The notes: generated from the letters alone by a model not told the origin. Shown: positions 33,381 to 45,409, counted from the first letter of the stretch. The stretch is 64,000 bases of DNA from Macrolepiota albuminosa (GCA_027475525.1 JAMWFC010000005.1:930001-994000), one strand, 5' to 3'. Made by a program: numbers and translations.

Positions 33381-34284
33381 TGTAGATGTGGGTTGGGCTA
33401 CCTGATGGATCGGTAACATAGTCGAAAGAGTCGGGAGTAGAGGGTAAGGGTAGAAGTCGAAGTAGATAAGAAAAATGTGATGGTGAGACGTAGCCATGAA
33501 GTAGCGTTCATCGTAATGCAGTGAAGTTCATGGCCAAAGTTGAACAAACTCCAGTAAGACGAGAGAAACTTAGTAACAATGGACACAAGAAAGAGAGAGT
33601 AACAGAAGCTCAGCAAGTCTGGAATGAAGAGGTCAATGGAACAAGATGCCCAAGAAGTTTAGAAGCCGAGAAGCAAAACGGAAGCAGAGATGCCAGAACA
33701 ATCGATCAATCTGATAACAGAACTGGGACAGACAAGAATGAAGCTGAGGCCGAGAAGCGAGATCACCGAGAAGCTGAGTACGCTGCCAAAGATAGCAAGC
33801 ACACGACATTTGACGTTGGATCAAACATCAATGAAGCCAGAAGTATGCTGAGCAAGACAATATTCAAGACCAGACCAGACGACAACAAAACACAATAACA
33901 ATACACATGAAACAAGCTAGCTCAGGACCGGAGAATGTGGGGTATAGAAACCTGCTATTCATATATTTTTTCTTCCCTTTTATACCTATTGTACATGTTC
34001 TAGGAACCAACAATCTACTCCTAAGTCTGTCCACATTGTTGATTCTCCTCCAAATTTTGTTTTTGACCATTGGTTGGTCTCATAATATTAGAACCTTAAT
34101 TTCTTATGCTTTTCCTGTTCCTCTAACTATCCAATTTGTCCACCTCAACTTTCCATCATAGACCTGTACATGCCCCTCCTGATTACCTACTCATATGCCC
34201 TCTGTTACCAACATCAATTCTTCAGCCTGCATCAAACCCCCATTCCAATCTACGTCTCTCAGTAGACCTCATCTCCCTACCACA
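33381..34284 (-). repeat. Element D 3' LTR (left in window)
   Basis: 904 bp. On the + strand it starts TGTAGATGTGGGTTGGGC and ends CTACCACA. It is a direct repeat of 41682-42580 with scattered substitutions. Confidence 0.9.
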
Positions 34285-34600
34285 GACTGCCATCATTTTA
34301 AACAATGATTTCATTGTCAAGGGCGCCCATTCCCTCCATAGGCAGCCATTCAATATTCAAATAAGCCAGCAGCGTCACGATCTCTCCATGCAAATCCCCA
34401 ATTGTAATCTCCTCATCTCCACGCACCTCTACCTTTGACATACTCCAATTCTGAAAGCTTTTTGACTCATCCTGATTAGTACTCAATCCCTTCACCAACT
34501 GAACAGTCTTGATGGTCTGAAACTCCTTCCTAAAGTAGAAAATCTTCATCCTATTTGCCACTACTGATTCCTTTCTGACCGTCCTGTCAAGTTCACACAG

Positions 34601-35857
34601 TTAATAAGTAGAATCTTGCAGCCTGCAGTCCACGATGAATAGTCCTGACCATCTGAGAGCAAATTTGTGACCCTTCTGACCCTCTAGCCAGGTTTTGTGT
34701 AGCAACACCCAGGTTCCATCCTCAAATTCCCCACTTGACAGTAGTCGACTAAACTTGTTGTTGAATGCAGCCACCACTTTCTCCCTCGCCTTCTTCTGAT
34801 GCTCCAAAGCGACAACCAACTTTTCATCCCTCCTAACCAATTGTTTCATTCTAATAGCTAGCAAGTCTTCCATCGACCAAACCTGATCCAAATATAAACC
34901 TTCCCACATTATGTCAGCGATGTCAAAGGCAAAGAACAGGTTACAACCGTATAACAAAAAGTAAGGTGTATATCCAGTCGTCCACAAAGTGGTAGTTCTC
35001 ATTGCCAGCAGACCGGCTTCCACAAACAGCAGCCATTTTTTTGAATCTTGTCTGCACACCTTTATGATTGAGTTGCACAACGTTTTATGAGCTTGTTCGG
35101 CGATTCCGTTCCCTTCAGGATGATATGGCGATGAAACTATAACCGTTATCCTGTACTGTCAATAAATGTACTCAGCTGCCCCAAGAAATTCTTTCTCTCC
35201 ATCGGTGATAAACGCAGGGATATGTCCAAAACGGCAGATGATTTCTTCGTACATGAACTTCCCCCAGGCAATGAAATCAGCTCTCTTTGAAGCTCTAGCT
35301 TCCAGCCACCCTATGGCTGGTTCCATCCCTTGTAAAAAATACTTCTTTCCTCCATGTCCCTGTCCCATGTGAACCATATCCAAACAGAAGTATTGTAACA
35401 TGGCTGCACTCCAAGTTGGTGATAGCGCTACCTTTGGTCTTGTTCTTGATTGGAGTTGACATATGTTACAAGAATGCATAAAATACGCAACATTGTTGTA
35501 CAAGTTTGGCCAATAAAATCTGTCAGACAGTGTTTTGTACATTGCATCTTGGCCTCTGTGTCCTGCCTCGTTGTGAGCTTCCGCAACCAATTCCACCTGT
35601 CTCTCCTTACTCTCCACCACCAGCCTCAGAAGCTTACCCTTCACCAAATTAAGCCACAGCTTTTTCTCATACAGAAAATATCTTTTAGACATTTTGATGA
35701 AGGCTTTTTGTTCTTTTTCCGTCCTGCACCTCCTTGGCATAGCCAACGTTGACAAATACTCCTTGATGTCTGCCCATATACCTTCTGGTTTCTCATTCTT
35801 CATCCCAAATTCATGCTTTGCACACAAAGGTTCCTCCATTCCCCCTTCATACCCCAA
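34601..35857 (-). pseudogene. Element D integrase
   Basis: Read from 35857 down, it has an HHCC module (HNEAGHRGQDAMYKTLSDRF...CNICQ, about 35580-35455), then CLDMVHM (about 35375), FITDGEKEF (about 35195) and, after a frame break near 35158, EGNGIAEQAHK (about 35115-35085) for the DDE triad. The C-terminal part runs to a stop at 34601 (KFALRWSGLFIV). One stop or frameshift at 35159 separates the second Asp from the Glu. Confidence 0.85.
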
Positions 35858-35869
35858 TCTCCACGTGTA

Positions 35870-36943
35870 CTAAGTTATGCCGAATAAAACCACCTCTTGT
35901 CCCCACCAATACTCCAATTCCACTTCTTGTTCCCACCTCTTCTTACAAAAGTCTTGACCTAAGAAAACAAAAGAATTGGCAGCGTGGGATAGAGTTCCAT
36001 TAACCAGAGGTACTGTAAGCACTTCTCTGCATGATACGTTGAAACTCTCATCGTTCTCAAGATTTTCTTCTTCCTTTGAAACCCCAAATAAGGCCATGTA
36101 AAAAGTGGTTGCACTTGTCACAAAAGTCGTGTACGGAGTCCTCAGAGTCCTCCTAATATGCTCCATCATTCCCTTCATTGTTTCTGTGTTCCACCCAAAA
36201 GCTGATGATCCTCTCACCAACCATGATAACTCTCCAGTCGCAGAACTTCTCATCAATGTGCTTTTACTCACCAATTTATCCAAAAAATTCTCTGAATCTG
36301 AGTCCTCTGAATTGTCATCTGCCTTCCTTTGTCTCAAAAGCCCATCCAGTCCTTGATGAGATTGAGCGAGCACATGATTCAATAAAAAGTCGAAGAGAGA
36401 AATATAGAGAATCCAGCAAGTCATCGGGGCGTTCGGAAGGTCTGGGTTTTGTATCATCTTGACCAGAAACTTTGCATCCACATCCACTCTAAAGAATACC
36501 CCCCACACTCGGTGTTGCAGCACTTTGAGTGCTTGAAAAAGGCTGTACAATTCACATTTCGGCTGCAAATATCTTGATTCTGTGTTGTTAAACGTGCAAG
36601 AACCAAACAATGCTGGCTTCTTTTTGTGCCCCCTGTATTGCTGTAAAATCCATCCTGCCCCATTTTTGCACAAGTCTACTTCCAACACAATCAATCCATT
36701 TACATCTCCGTCTCTAAAGTTGCTTAGCTTTGAATGTCTTCTCACGTCCTCGTATTCAATAACAATAAAGACTGGTGCCAATGTTATTAGGCTCTTGATA
36801 GAGTCCATCGCCTGCAACTCCTCGTCACCAAAATAAAATTCTCTATCCAATCTCCTCATCAGCATTGTCAAGGGTTTTGCCACCAACAAAAAGTTCTTGA
36901 TCCACTTTCATCCCACCTCTGCAGTCCCTAGGAATGATCTGAC
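35870..36943 (-). pseudogene. Element D RT thumb, RNase H and linker
   Basis: The frame continues the RT after the solo LTR (VRSFLGTAEVG at about 36940-36910). It runs through LVAKPLTMLMRRL, an RNase H-like region (SRYLQPKCELYSLFQAL near 36570) and the conserved tail HQGLDGLLRQR (about 36350), to a stop at 35870. Similarity to element C's RNase H is evident in motif order and spacing. A stop at about 36907 interrupts the join. Confidence 0.8.
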
Positions 36944-36948
36944 GTCAT

Positions 36949-37690
36949 TGTCATGACCCCTCCCCTCCAGATCCACCCTGGGACACCCCCGGAACACCAT
37001 CTGGGACCCTCCCTCCAACCCCACAGGACACGCCCTGCCATCACGACTACCGACACCGCCATCATGCGCATCAAGAACCGCCATCAGCTGCCACCAGGCC
37101 TGATCAATGATCAGATCACGTGACTCACTTCTGGCCATCATGCATTACGCATTACAGCTCCCTCCATGCCAATTGATCGTGCACCCCACATGCGCGATCC
37201 AAGTATACAGTCCCTGCCCGCTACTCAATGACTCCCGGAACCCATCCCAGACACCCCGGAACCCTGAGACCCGGTCCCATAGTACTTATAGCGTAGTTCC
37301 CCGTTGTATTCGCTAGTCTTGATATTAACTTGGATAACTTAAATTGTTGCGTGCCCTTTGCTTGATTGGTATGCCCTGACTGGCACGCTTTGACTGGCAC
37401 ACTTGAATAACCACGTGCTCCAAAGTTTGGTACGTACTTCGCGACTTGTAATTTGCTAACCCGGTCTTGTCTTAGAACCTCCGGATTACGACTCAACCCC
37501 CACCCAACCCCCAGCTACCCACAACCCAAAACCCCCAGACCAAGTCCCCTCTTCCGGGATTACCCCTGTCCACGTCTTGAACCCCAGAGTCCTAGCCCCA
37601 GAGTTCCAGACACCTGAGTATCCATAGATCAAGTCCGCATTGTAAGGGCGTTGCTTTCCCAGAAAGCCCCCAACTCAGCGGAACCTGACA
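36949..37690 (+). mobile_element. Solo LTR of element B family inside element D pol
   Basis: 742 bp, TGTCATGACCCC...CCTGACA, clearly related to the B LTRs over its length. GTCAT flanks both ends (36944-36948 and 37691-37695). Removing the LTR and one GTCAT rejoins D's frame as ...EDVHD-VRSFLGT..., which proves insertion followed by LTR-LTR recombination. It carries neither the TRIM nor the 77-bp duplicate. Confidence 0.95.
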
Positions 37691-38400
37691 GTCATGAACA
37701 TCTTCTGGCACAGGCCACTTCTCCACCCTTGTCACCAATCCACATTCCAAATGCCACCTATCCATCAACACCACCGTTCCCACAATGTTAAGCATTGGTG
37801 TAGCCAAAATCAACTTCTTTTCCGAAGCTGTAATCCCCACCTCTATAAATCAAGCGAAGAATTGATCCAGTATTGTTGCGTATTCATAAATCGTCTGCCT
37901 GATTCCTGGAGCTACCTCTTCTCCCCCATACCACGACTTTGGCCCTATTATACCCACATCATCTACAAACCCATTACCGTTTGGTGGCCGTGCTTCCTTC
38001 TCCTCCTTAATAGTATGGTCCACACACTTTTGAAATTCTGGAAAGGAATTTGTTGCCCCTTGCGGCAACATTGTGCCTCTCCTAGCTTCCAGTATACATC
38101 CAAACGTCATCAATGGCCTTGACACCTTCACTAACTTCCTGCCATTGTATCCCACAAATAAGTTGCATAACCCATAAACTCCCCTTCCCACAAACCCCTC
38201 AGCAAAGTCGTCAACCCTGGGTGGCAAGGTGGTGTCCCTTACTGTAACCTTATTTAATTCCTGAACGTCCTGTACTATCCTGATACCGTTCTTCTTTGTG
38301 ACAGCAAAAATCCTTGACCGATACAATGCAGTCGAAGGCTCAAATTTTCCCACCTTCTCCTGCTCCAACAATGCCTCCCTTACTTGTTCCTCTATTGCTT
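37691..38400 (-). pseudogene. Element D reverse transcriptase
   Basis: Read from about 38400 down: SRIFAVTKKNGIRIVQDVQEL, then the palm with catalytic FVDDVGIIGP (about 37970-37940), and the thumb to the solo LTR junction at 37695. The F-x-D-D motif matches element C rather than the YLDD of elements A and B. The frame has a stop at about 37850 and the N-terminal side (38400-39080) is open only in pieces, so the enzyme is not complete. Confidence 0.85.
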
Positions 38401-39082
38401 TAGGAATTCAAATTGGTTGCTAAACCCACAGAGTGTGCTCAATGACCAGAATTTCATAATCATCGAAATACTTGTGCGAGAACGTGCCTTGTTCTGAATC
38501 ATCGAAAGCCAAGGCATCTTTCCTCCTTACTAAGATGTACACCAGCAAATCAATCTCTTGTGGACTTAGGAACCCTTGTGGCACCCTTCCAAGGGATGTT
38601 ATCTAACCTCTCCTTTGTTAACTTTGACGTCGGAACAAAGTCCTCCAAACATGGTGGGTCCAAGGGCAAGGGCGCTGGTTCCTCGATTATTACCAGTCAA
38701 AATGTTTGTCCCTCTGAATTTGGCATATAGCTGGGAACTGGGCAAACTTTTTGATCTACAGGTTTGTATTTCCTCCTTCGTTGAAGAACATTTGCTGACC
38801 ATATCTCATCCCCTTCTCTGATTTCATCTACTTCAAAAACTCTCTTCGTCCACGGTGTTGATTGAGGTGCAAGTGGCAGTGGGGACAAATATGCCACCCT
38901 TCTTAACAAATCATCATAACTCTCCAGCAGATCTCTTTCCTCCCACCTGTCATTGTCTCCTCTCTCCTCCCTAACTCCTTCCTTGTCCTCAACCTCATAA
39001 CTCCCAACCATAGTGTATAAACTCTCCCCAAGGCATGAAATAGATGCAAGCTGATGTACAGGCCTTGGTCCCGCATCCTCAT
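38401..39082 (-). pseudogene. Element D protease-RT linker
   Basis: Short - strand frames (39011-38697, 38802-38599) rich in Glu/Asp with PLPLAPQSTPWTKRVFEVDE-type sequence connect protease and RT. No domain recognised. Confidence 0.5.
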
Positions 39083-40168
39083 TTAGTGTCCTGCCTCATC
39101 TTCCTCCACATCTTCTACTGTTGGATGCCGTCTACACTTCATATGCCCCATCACCTCCAATGACTCCCTGTTCCTTACTTCATTTGGTGCCGTCAAAGGT
39201 ACCAACAGTGTCACTCGATCCCCTTGATACCCATCCTGCCAGACCCTCATTGTCATATCTCCCGACCGATCATATTGAATGCATGCTGTGTACCACTGTA
39301 ACCATGGCTGTCCAAGGATCACATCTCCTGTACCCTCAGATCCTCTAACCGCTCTGTTGATGAAAAAATGGTGGTCAAACACGTGGCCTCCTATCTTTAT
39401 CGACACGTCTCTTGCACACCCTTTTAACCTAACTGGGTCTCCATGAATTCCCTTCAACGACCATCTCGTTCCGTCCAGGTCCAGTGATAACTGAGTTTTT
39501 TTGTATAAGTAGCCAGGGCAAAGGTTCAGCTTGGATCCAGTATCCACCATAAACACAGTTCTTATCCCTCCAAATGTTTCTTTGAACTTCCCTGTCACCA
39601 TCACAAATAGTGGAACTGGACACTTATGCAACTTAACGGCCAAAGCATATCTTACTTTGATTGCGTCTTCCATTATTACGTTTGTGTTGCAGTCTACATG
39701 TACCTTCAACCCGACAAATTCTGACTCTCTTCCCTTCTCTGCACTCACTCCCTCTGTTCTTAGTTCCGCACATCCACAAGGACACAAGTCTTCATCAAAC
39801 ATCTCCACCTTATTCACCACAACCATCTTATCTGTGTATTCTCGGCGAGTCTTTGTCATGTTGGCCATTCGTTTTTTGAATTCCGGCGAGCACCTTAAAA
39901 ATTGTCCAACTGTCATCGTAACCATTGTTTCGTCCAATAGCCTCGCCTCTACAGCAGTCAAGTCCACCTTCTCCTGAACTGTCAACAAGTGATACATTGG
40001 ATGTCCTTTCCCACCTCCTTCCTCCTTCTCTTTCTTTTCTGTTCCTCCTCTCGTATTTTGCGCTGGTGGCAACAAGTGTTGTGGTGCTCTCAATTTGTAA
40101 GGTCTAGGTGCAGTACTCTTCTTACTTCCATCTATCTCTTTTCCTTTCTTCTCAATGTCCTTTTTCAA
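39083..40168 (-). pseudogene. Element D protease with N-terminal extension
   Basis: An open frame of 361 codons. An N-terminal Lys-rich part is followed by a helical domain (HPMYHLLTVQEKVDLTAVE near 39990) resembling the domain that precedes protease in many basidiomycete gag-pol proteins (a DUF4100-type region, from memory). The retropepsin motif is FMVDTGSKLNL (about 39540) with DTG rather than DSG, and DVILGQPWLQ near 39310. This is the longest intact frame in D. Confidence 0.8.
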
Positions 40169-40222
40169 TTTTTTTGCCGAGTCAGGAATGCTTGGCTTTG
40201 CTGGAATTTTTATCGTCAGACC

Positions 40223-41610
40223 TCACTTCGTTGAATCGTGACAAATGTCCTCTTTTTGTGTATGAATGGCTGGATTCACTACAGTTCTCCAAGCTGGCGT
40301 CAACTCCACCATCTCTACCGCAAATGCCTCCCTTGTCAACATGTCTTTACCATCAAGTTGAAGCTCCATAAAGCTCGTCAATACCATGTGCGGGGGAACG
40401 TCTCTTCTGTCATCCCTTCTATCAACCATCTTCCTCTTAGTTTCCATCCTTCTCAACTTCATCTCCCAAATCCTCTGCACCATGCCTCCCGCGTCTCTTG
40501 TTGGCGGCAGTAAGTCCTTCCCATCCATCAAAACCAAATGACCTTGCTTATTGTATCGAATCAGTTCTTCTTCAAGAAGTTTATGCGTTAGAGGACAGTT
40601 GTTGTATCCGTATGCATGCTCCTCTGGGCATTGATATCCTCCCATTCCGCATCTCCTGCCTAATGTTGGTCCACCACTTGTTGTGCCACTCTGCACTCTA
40701 AACTCTTCCACCATTGTCAACCATAACTGATCCAACCCCTTCACGAGTTTGTCTATCGATACTGGTTGTTCTGGAATCACCTTCACAGAAGATACTGGTC
40801 CATCAACCTTCGAAGCTTTTTTCCTCATTCTCTTCTCAGCCTTCCATTCCTTCCTTTCCGACTCTCTGTCCAAACCATCTGACTCCTCCTCATTTTCCGG
40901 CATTATGATTGGGACCCTCGCATTATTTATGCTCAAGACATCAAATTCCGCCAACAACCATTTCATTTGATCTTCGATCATTGGTGGGTTTGTCGTCCTC
41001 TTGTTTTCTGTCGGCACCTTCCTACTAATCCTCAACCTCAGGTCATCTCGAATTTCTCTATAGAAGCACCAATCAAGGTCATGTTCTGTAATACACCTTG
41101 GTGCTTGCATCAAGGGAACCAAAAGTTGTTTAAACTGCCTGTAGTACTCTTCCACTTCATGCTTCAAGGTAATGCTCCCCTCCATCCCGAGTTTTGTTGT
41201 CCAAGCCCAAAACGACTCCAAATTCACCACTGACTCTGAGTCATTCATTCCATACAAGTCGATCATCATTGTCCTCAACGCTACCCAATCATCTGCTCCT
41301 AACTCCGGCATGTTCTTGATCACTCTCTTCACTTTCCTTGAACAATAATGGAACACATAGCCCAGCAACTGTGAATGAATGACCCTCACCTGTCCACATG
41401 CTGTTCTAACGAATTCAAAAAGTTCTGAACCTGATTGCCATCAAAGTACAGTGTGTGACGATTGTGTGGTGCAGGCATGGGTACCGCATTGTTACAACCT
41501 CCATTCCCAACCGAAGATTGAACACCAAGAGAAGTCTGAACACCAACAGAGGTCTGCACACCGGCAGATGCCTGGCTTGACGACTCTGATCCTTCATCCA
41601 TTTTTCCCAA
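40223..41610 (-). pseudogene. Element D Gag
   Basis: ATG at 41610 opens a Ser/Gln/Val-rich N-terminus (GVQTSVGVQTSLGVQSSVG, a degenerate repeat) and the Gag start YFDGNQVQNFLNSLEQH. A frameshift near 41390 moves the frame to 41389-40223, a 388-codon Gag core of alternating helices with a Lys/Arg/Glu patch. A Cys/His motif CGMGGYQCPEEHAYGYNNC (about 40665-40610) stands in for the zinc knuckle. Confidence 0.8.
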
Positions 41611-41662
41611 CTCACAACTTTTTTCACCTCATTAATTCGATTTCAACATGCCAATATAATCC

Positions 41663-41678
41663 CCTGTCTCGGTCACCA
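41663..41678 (-). other. Element D primer-binding site
   Basis: On the - strand TGGTGACCGAGACAGG starts 3 bp inside the 5' LTR end, beginning with the TGG expected opposite a tRNA CCA end. Confidence 0.65.
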
Positions 41679-41681
41679 ATC

Positions 41682-42580
41682 TGTAGACATGGGTTGGGCT
41701 ACCTAATGGATTGGTAACGTAGTCGAAAGAGTCGGGAGTAGAGGGTAAGGGTAGAAGTCGAAGTAGATAAGAAAAATGTGATGGTGAGACGTAGCTGTAA
41801 AGTAGTGTTCATCGTAATGCGGTGAAGTTCGTGGCCAAAGTTGAACAAACTCCAGTAAGACTGAGAGAAACTCAGTAACAATGGACATGAGAAAGAGAGA
41901 GTAATAGAAGCTCAGTGAGTCTGGAATGAAGAGGTCAATAGAACGAGACGCCCAAGAAGTTTAGAAGCTGAGAAGCCGAACAGAAGCAAAGATGCCAAAA
42001 CAATCGATCAATCTAATAACAGAACCAGGACAGACAAGAATGAAGCTGAGGCCAAGAAGCGAGATCACCAAGAAGCCAAGTACGCTGCCAAAGATAGCGA
42101 GCATGTGACGTTTGACGTCGGATCAAACGTCAATGAAGCCAGAAGTATGCCAAGCAAGACGATATCCAGACCAGACGACAACGAAACACAATGACAATAT
42201 GCATGAAACAAGCTAGCTCAAGACCGGAGAATGTGGGGTATAGAAACCTGCTATTCATATATTTTTTCTTCCCTTTTATACCTATTGTACATGTTCTAGG
42301 AATCAATGATCTACTCCTAAGTCTGTCCACATTGTTGATTCTCCCCCAAATTTCGTTTTTGACCATCGGTCGGTCTCATAATGTTAGAACCTTAATTTCT
42401 TATGCTTTTCCTGTTCCTCTAACTACCCAATTCGTCCACCTCAACTTTCCGTCGTAGACCTGTACATGCCCCTCCCGATCACCTACTTGTATGCCCTCTG
42501 TTACCAACATCAATTCTCCAGCCCACGTCAAACTCCCATTCCAATCTACGTCTCTCAGTAGACCTCATCTCCCTACCACA
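41682..42580 (-). repeat. Element D 5' LTR (right in window)
   Basis: 899 bp partner of 33381-34284. Confidence 0.9.
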
Positions 42581-42584
42581 CCAT

Positions 42585-43751
42585 TCATCTCCCCCCCATG
42601 GCATAAGACAGCCAAGGAACAGCTCCCACAGCTAACAATTGTGGGCACACCAAAGGGGAGCAAGAAAGCAAAGGAAGCCAAATGGCATAACGAGGTAATA
42701 GAAGTGCTGATGAGGGACAAGATGTGGGTGATAGTATACTCAGACGGATCACAGCACAAAGGGGAGAGAAACACCAAGATGACAGGATGGGGGATTGTAG
42801 GATACCACAAGGGCAAGGAGGTGTTTACAGAGAGGGGAGGACTGGGACACAACGCCGAGGTATATGACGCAGAGCTAACAGGCATTGCCAGAGCGATGAA
42901 ATCAGCAACCGAATTCACAGACAGATACAAACAAATAAAACACATACACGTATATGCCGACAACACTGCAGCGGTAACATCTGCCTATGAACCAAAACCG
43001 AAACCGGAGCAACTCCAAATGGTGCGGACAACACAAGCAGTTGACAGTTTCCTGGAGGGAGACAAGGAAAAGACAGTAAGTATAGAATGGTGCCCCGGAC
43101 ACAAAGACATAGCCAAGAATGAAAGGGCTGATGAAGAGGCCAAAGCAGGGACCGAAATCTGGACACAAAACTATGTAACGCTCACAAATGCTAAGAGAAG
43201 GACGAAGGAGAAGACCCTCGAAAAATGGGAAGAAGAATGGCAGAAGTCACCGCCATCAGGGGGCTTCACAGTCGCAAACAGGCTGAAACCCAGGTGGAAA
43301 CCGAGAGCACGTAGCACATACCCTGAGAGGGGTATTCAGCAGGCTCATGCAATGTCAAACAAAACATGCCTTCCTAGGTGAGTACTATGCTAGATTCATT
43401 GCTAACAAGACGACTAGATGTACATGCAGGGCACGCTTCCAAACACAGGAACATATGATAAGGGATTGCTCCAAATATGAAGAGCACAGAGACATATTGG
43501 AGGCGGCAGACCCTCAAATGGAGCTGGGAATCCTACTTGGCACCAAGAAAGGCCTGGAGGCCATGGCAAAGTTCCTAGCCAAGACGGGAGCCTTCACCAA
43601 GACAGAAAAGATCTGTGAAGACAGAACAAAGCCAGAAGAAGACGATGAAGAAAACGATGAGGATGAAGAGAGGTGGTGGACACGGATGGAGGCAAGGGCA
43701 GAAGGAGAGCGGGGACAGGAGGGATGGAGAGTGGAGATGGAGGGACGATGA
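42585..43751 (+). pseudogene. LINE (non-LTR retrotransposon) 3' part: RNase H and terminal zinc knuckle
   Basis: The frame starts at the element D LTR edge and carries an RNase HI domain with VYSDGSQ, AELTGI, VYADNTAAV and NERADEEAK, supplying the D, E, D, D metal ligands (about 42736-43140). After a one-base frameshift near 43320 it continues to CTCRARFQTQEHMIRDC (CX1CX8HX4C, about 43423-43473). That cysteine-histidine box, typical of LINE Pol ends, is followed by an acidic tail. RT and upstream parts are missing. Without the RT the clade (Tad1/I-like) is a guess. No poly-A or target duplication found. Confidence 0.85.
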
Positions 43752-44099
43752 AGACGTGAAGAGGTTAAAGGGCAGAACCAAGATACAAGATTAGGGGAGG
43801 CGAGGCAAGGACCTACACACCATGGGTGGTCGCGACAACCCGCATACACGTCTACACAGCAAGAACAGAGGAATCCAATTTCATGAAGCACCCCAATACC
43901 TGACCTCACCCAACACCCGAGTTCTTACTGACAGTAATACGCGATGTAACCCTTGCCCAACGTTCACGCCACCTGAAAGTCTGCAAGAACAGTTCCAATA
44001 CCCAAACACCATGCAAAACAAACACCGCCTGTGGCACAAAGTTCTCCTAGTTATATTCCCTGACTCTCTTACATAAGTAATGAGAAGAGGGTTATGTCC
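43752..44099. other. Non-coding stretch after the LINE fragment
   Basis: Probably LINE 3' untranslated sequence. No gene seen. Confidence 0.4.
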
Positions 44100-44770
44100 T
44101 GACGAATAGTCTTCGTCCTGCCAAAGGCACTTTGGTCACGTGCATCACGTGCTCCGTCAAGCTTTGGCTTTGCTTTCCTGCACACATGCGAATAGTCTTC
44201 GTCCTGCCAAAGGCACTTTTGAGGTCACGTGCATTACGTGCATCATCAAGCTTTGGCTTTGTTTCCTGCACACATGCGAATAGTCTTCGTCCTGCCAAAG
44301 GCACTTTTGATCTTCGTCCTGCCAAAGGCACTTTTGAGGTCACGTGCATCACGTGCATCATCAAGCTTTGGCTTTGTTACTATGTTACTATTAGATATCT
44401 ACCTACGCTAACATGTAGCTATGATCGCGTCTGTTACAACGGATCACGGTAGACCTAGCCGGGCTAAATAAGACTTCTAACTACTTAAAGGGCAAGTGGG
44501 GTAGCATCAAAACCCCGGGGGGAAAGCTTGCCACCACTGCGATCGAAATACACTTCGCTGCGCACTTGGTATACTAACAAGAGATCGACGCCTCCCTCGC
44601 CACCAGGCGCTGTGTTTCCTGCACATGCAAATAGTCTTCGTCCTGCCAAAGGCACTTTTGAGGTCATGTGCATCACGTGCTCCATCAAGCTTTGGCTTTG
44701 TTTCCTGCACACATGCGAATAGTCTTTGTCCTGCCAAAGGCACTTTGAGGTCACGTGCATCACATGCAAC
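44100..44770 (+). repeat. Interrupted array of an approximately 88-bp repeat with CACGTG motifs
   Basis: The unit (GAATAGTCTTCGTCCTGCC...AAGCTTTGGCTTTG...CACACATGC) occurs about three times at 44103-44375, including a 29-bp partial, and twice at 44629-44770, around a 250 bp unique interior. Units differ by point changes. Most contain one or two CACGTG-type palindromes (GGTCACGTGCATCACGTGC). The period is not 77, so it is not the assembly artefact. Confidence 0.8.
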
Positions 44771-45107
44771 ATTTTTGTTTTAATAAAAAAATAAATATTT
44801 TGTTTTTATGACAAATAAACTTCTCATATAATAAATAAATTTTCTTTATTTTTTATGTTTATCTTTTAATGAAATTTGCACACATTGATCTTAAATGTCC
44901 TCCATTAGATATTGAATATTATACAGATTATTATTATTTTTTTATTATTCTAAATTCTATTTCAATCAGCCTAGTCTATTGTTGATTAGCTTTTTATATT
45001 TCAAAATATTATATCTTTATCTAAATTTCTAAATGATGTGATTAGTCAGTTCTGACTAAGGCTGACAAAGAATTTGTTTAAATGTTGATATAAAATGCTA
45101 AGAAAAT

Positions 45108-45375
45108 CCAAGAAAAATCACCAAAAAAATCAGGAGAAATTCAAAAGCTACTAATACACTGATTTTAGTTTTTTTTTTTGAGATTTATAAATGCTTAAAA
45201 AATCCAAAAAGTTCAAGAAAAATTCAATTGCTTTGTTTTTCAGTAGATATTAGTAGAAGAAATTCTAGCAAAATTACTGAAAAATCAGAGAAAATTCAAA
45301 GGCTACTGATACACTAATTGATATTTATAAATGGTTAAAAAAATCTGAAAAATTCAAAAAAATTTCAATTTAGCT
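45108..45375. repeat. Degenerate tandem repeat, period about 165 bp
   Basis: A block with GAGAAATTCAAAAGCTACT...ATACACTGATT, then TTATAAATGCTTAAAAAATCC, recurs as GAGAAAATTCAAAGGCTACTGATACACTAATT, then TTATAAATGGTTAAAAAAATC. Confidence 0.55.
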
Positions 45376-45409
45376 TACAATAATACTTTGAGAGTTGAAA
45401 AAAACTGGA

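Larger units (their letters stand above)
33381..42580 (-). mobile_element. Element D: Ty3/gypsy retrotransposon on the - strand
   Basis: LTRs (33381-34284 and 41682-42580) flank Gag, protease, RT, RNase H and integrase read right to left. TCAT (33377-33380) and CCAT (42581-42584) may be a 4-bp target duplication with one change. The LTRs differ at many positions, so the insertion is old. A B-family solo LTR interrupts its pol. The RT signature FVDDVG and the RNase H tail resemble element C. There is no room for an antisense gene: only 317 bp separate integrase end and 3' LTR. Confidence 0.9.

Noticed and set aside
42585..43381. Host RNase H gene
   Set aside because: The domain is followed by a LINE-type CCHC end and lies in a transposon cluster with no separate start.
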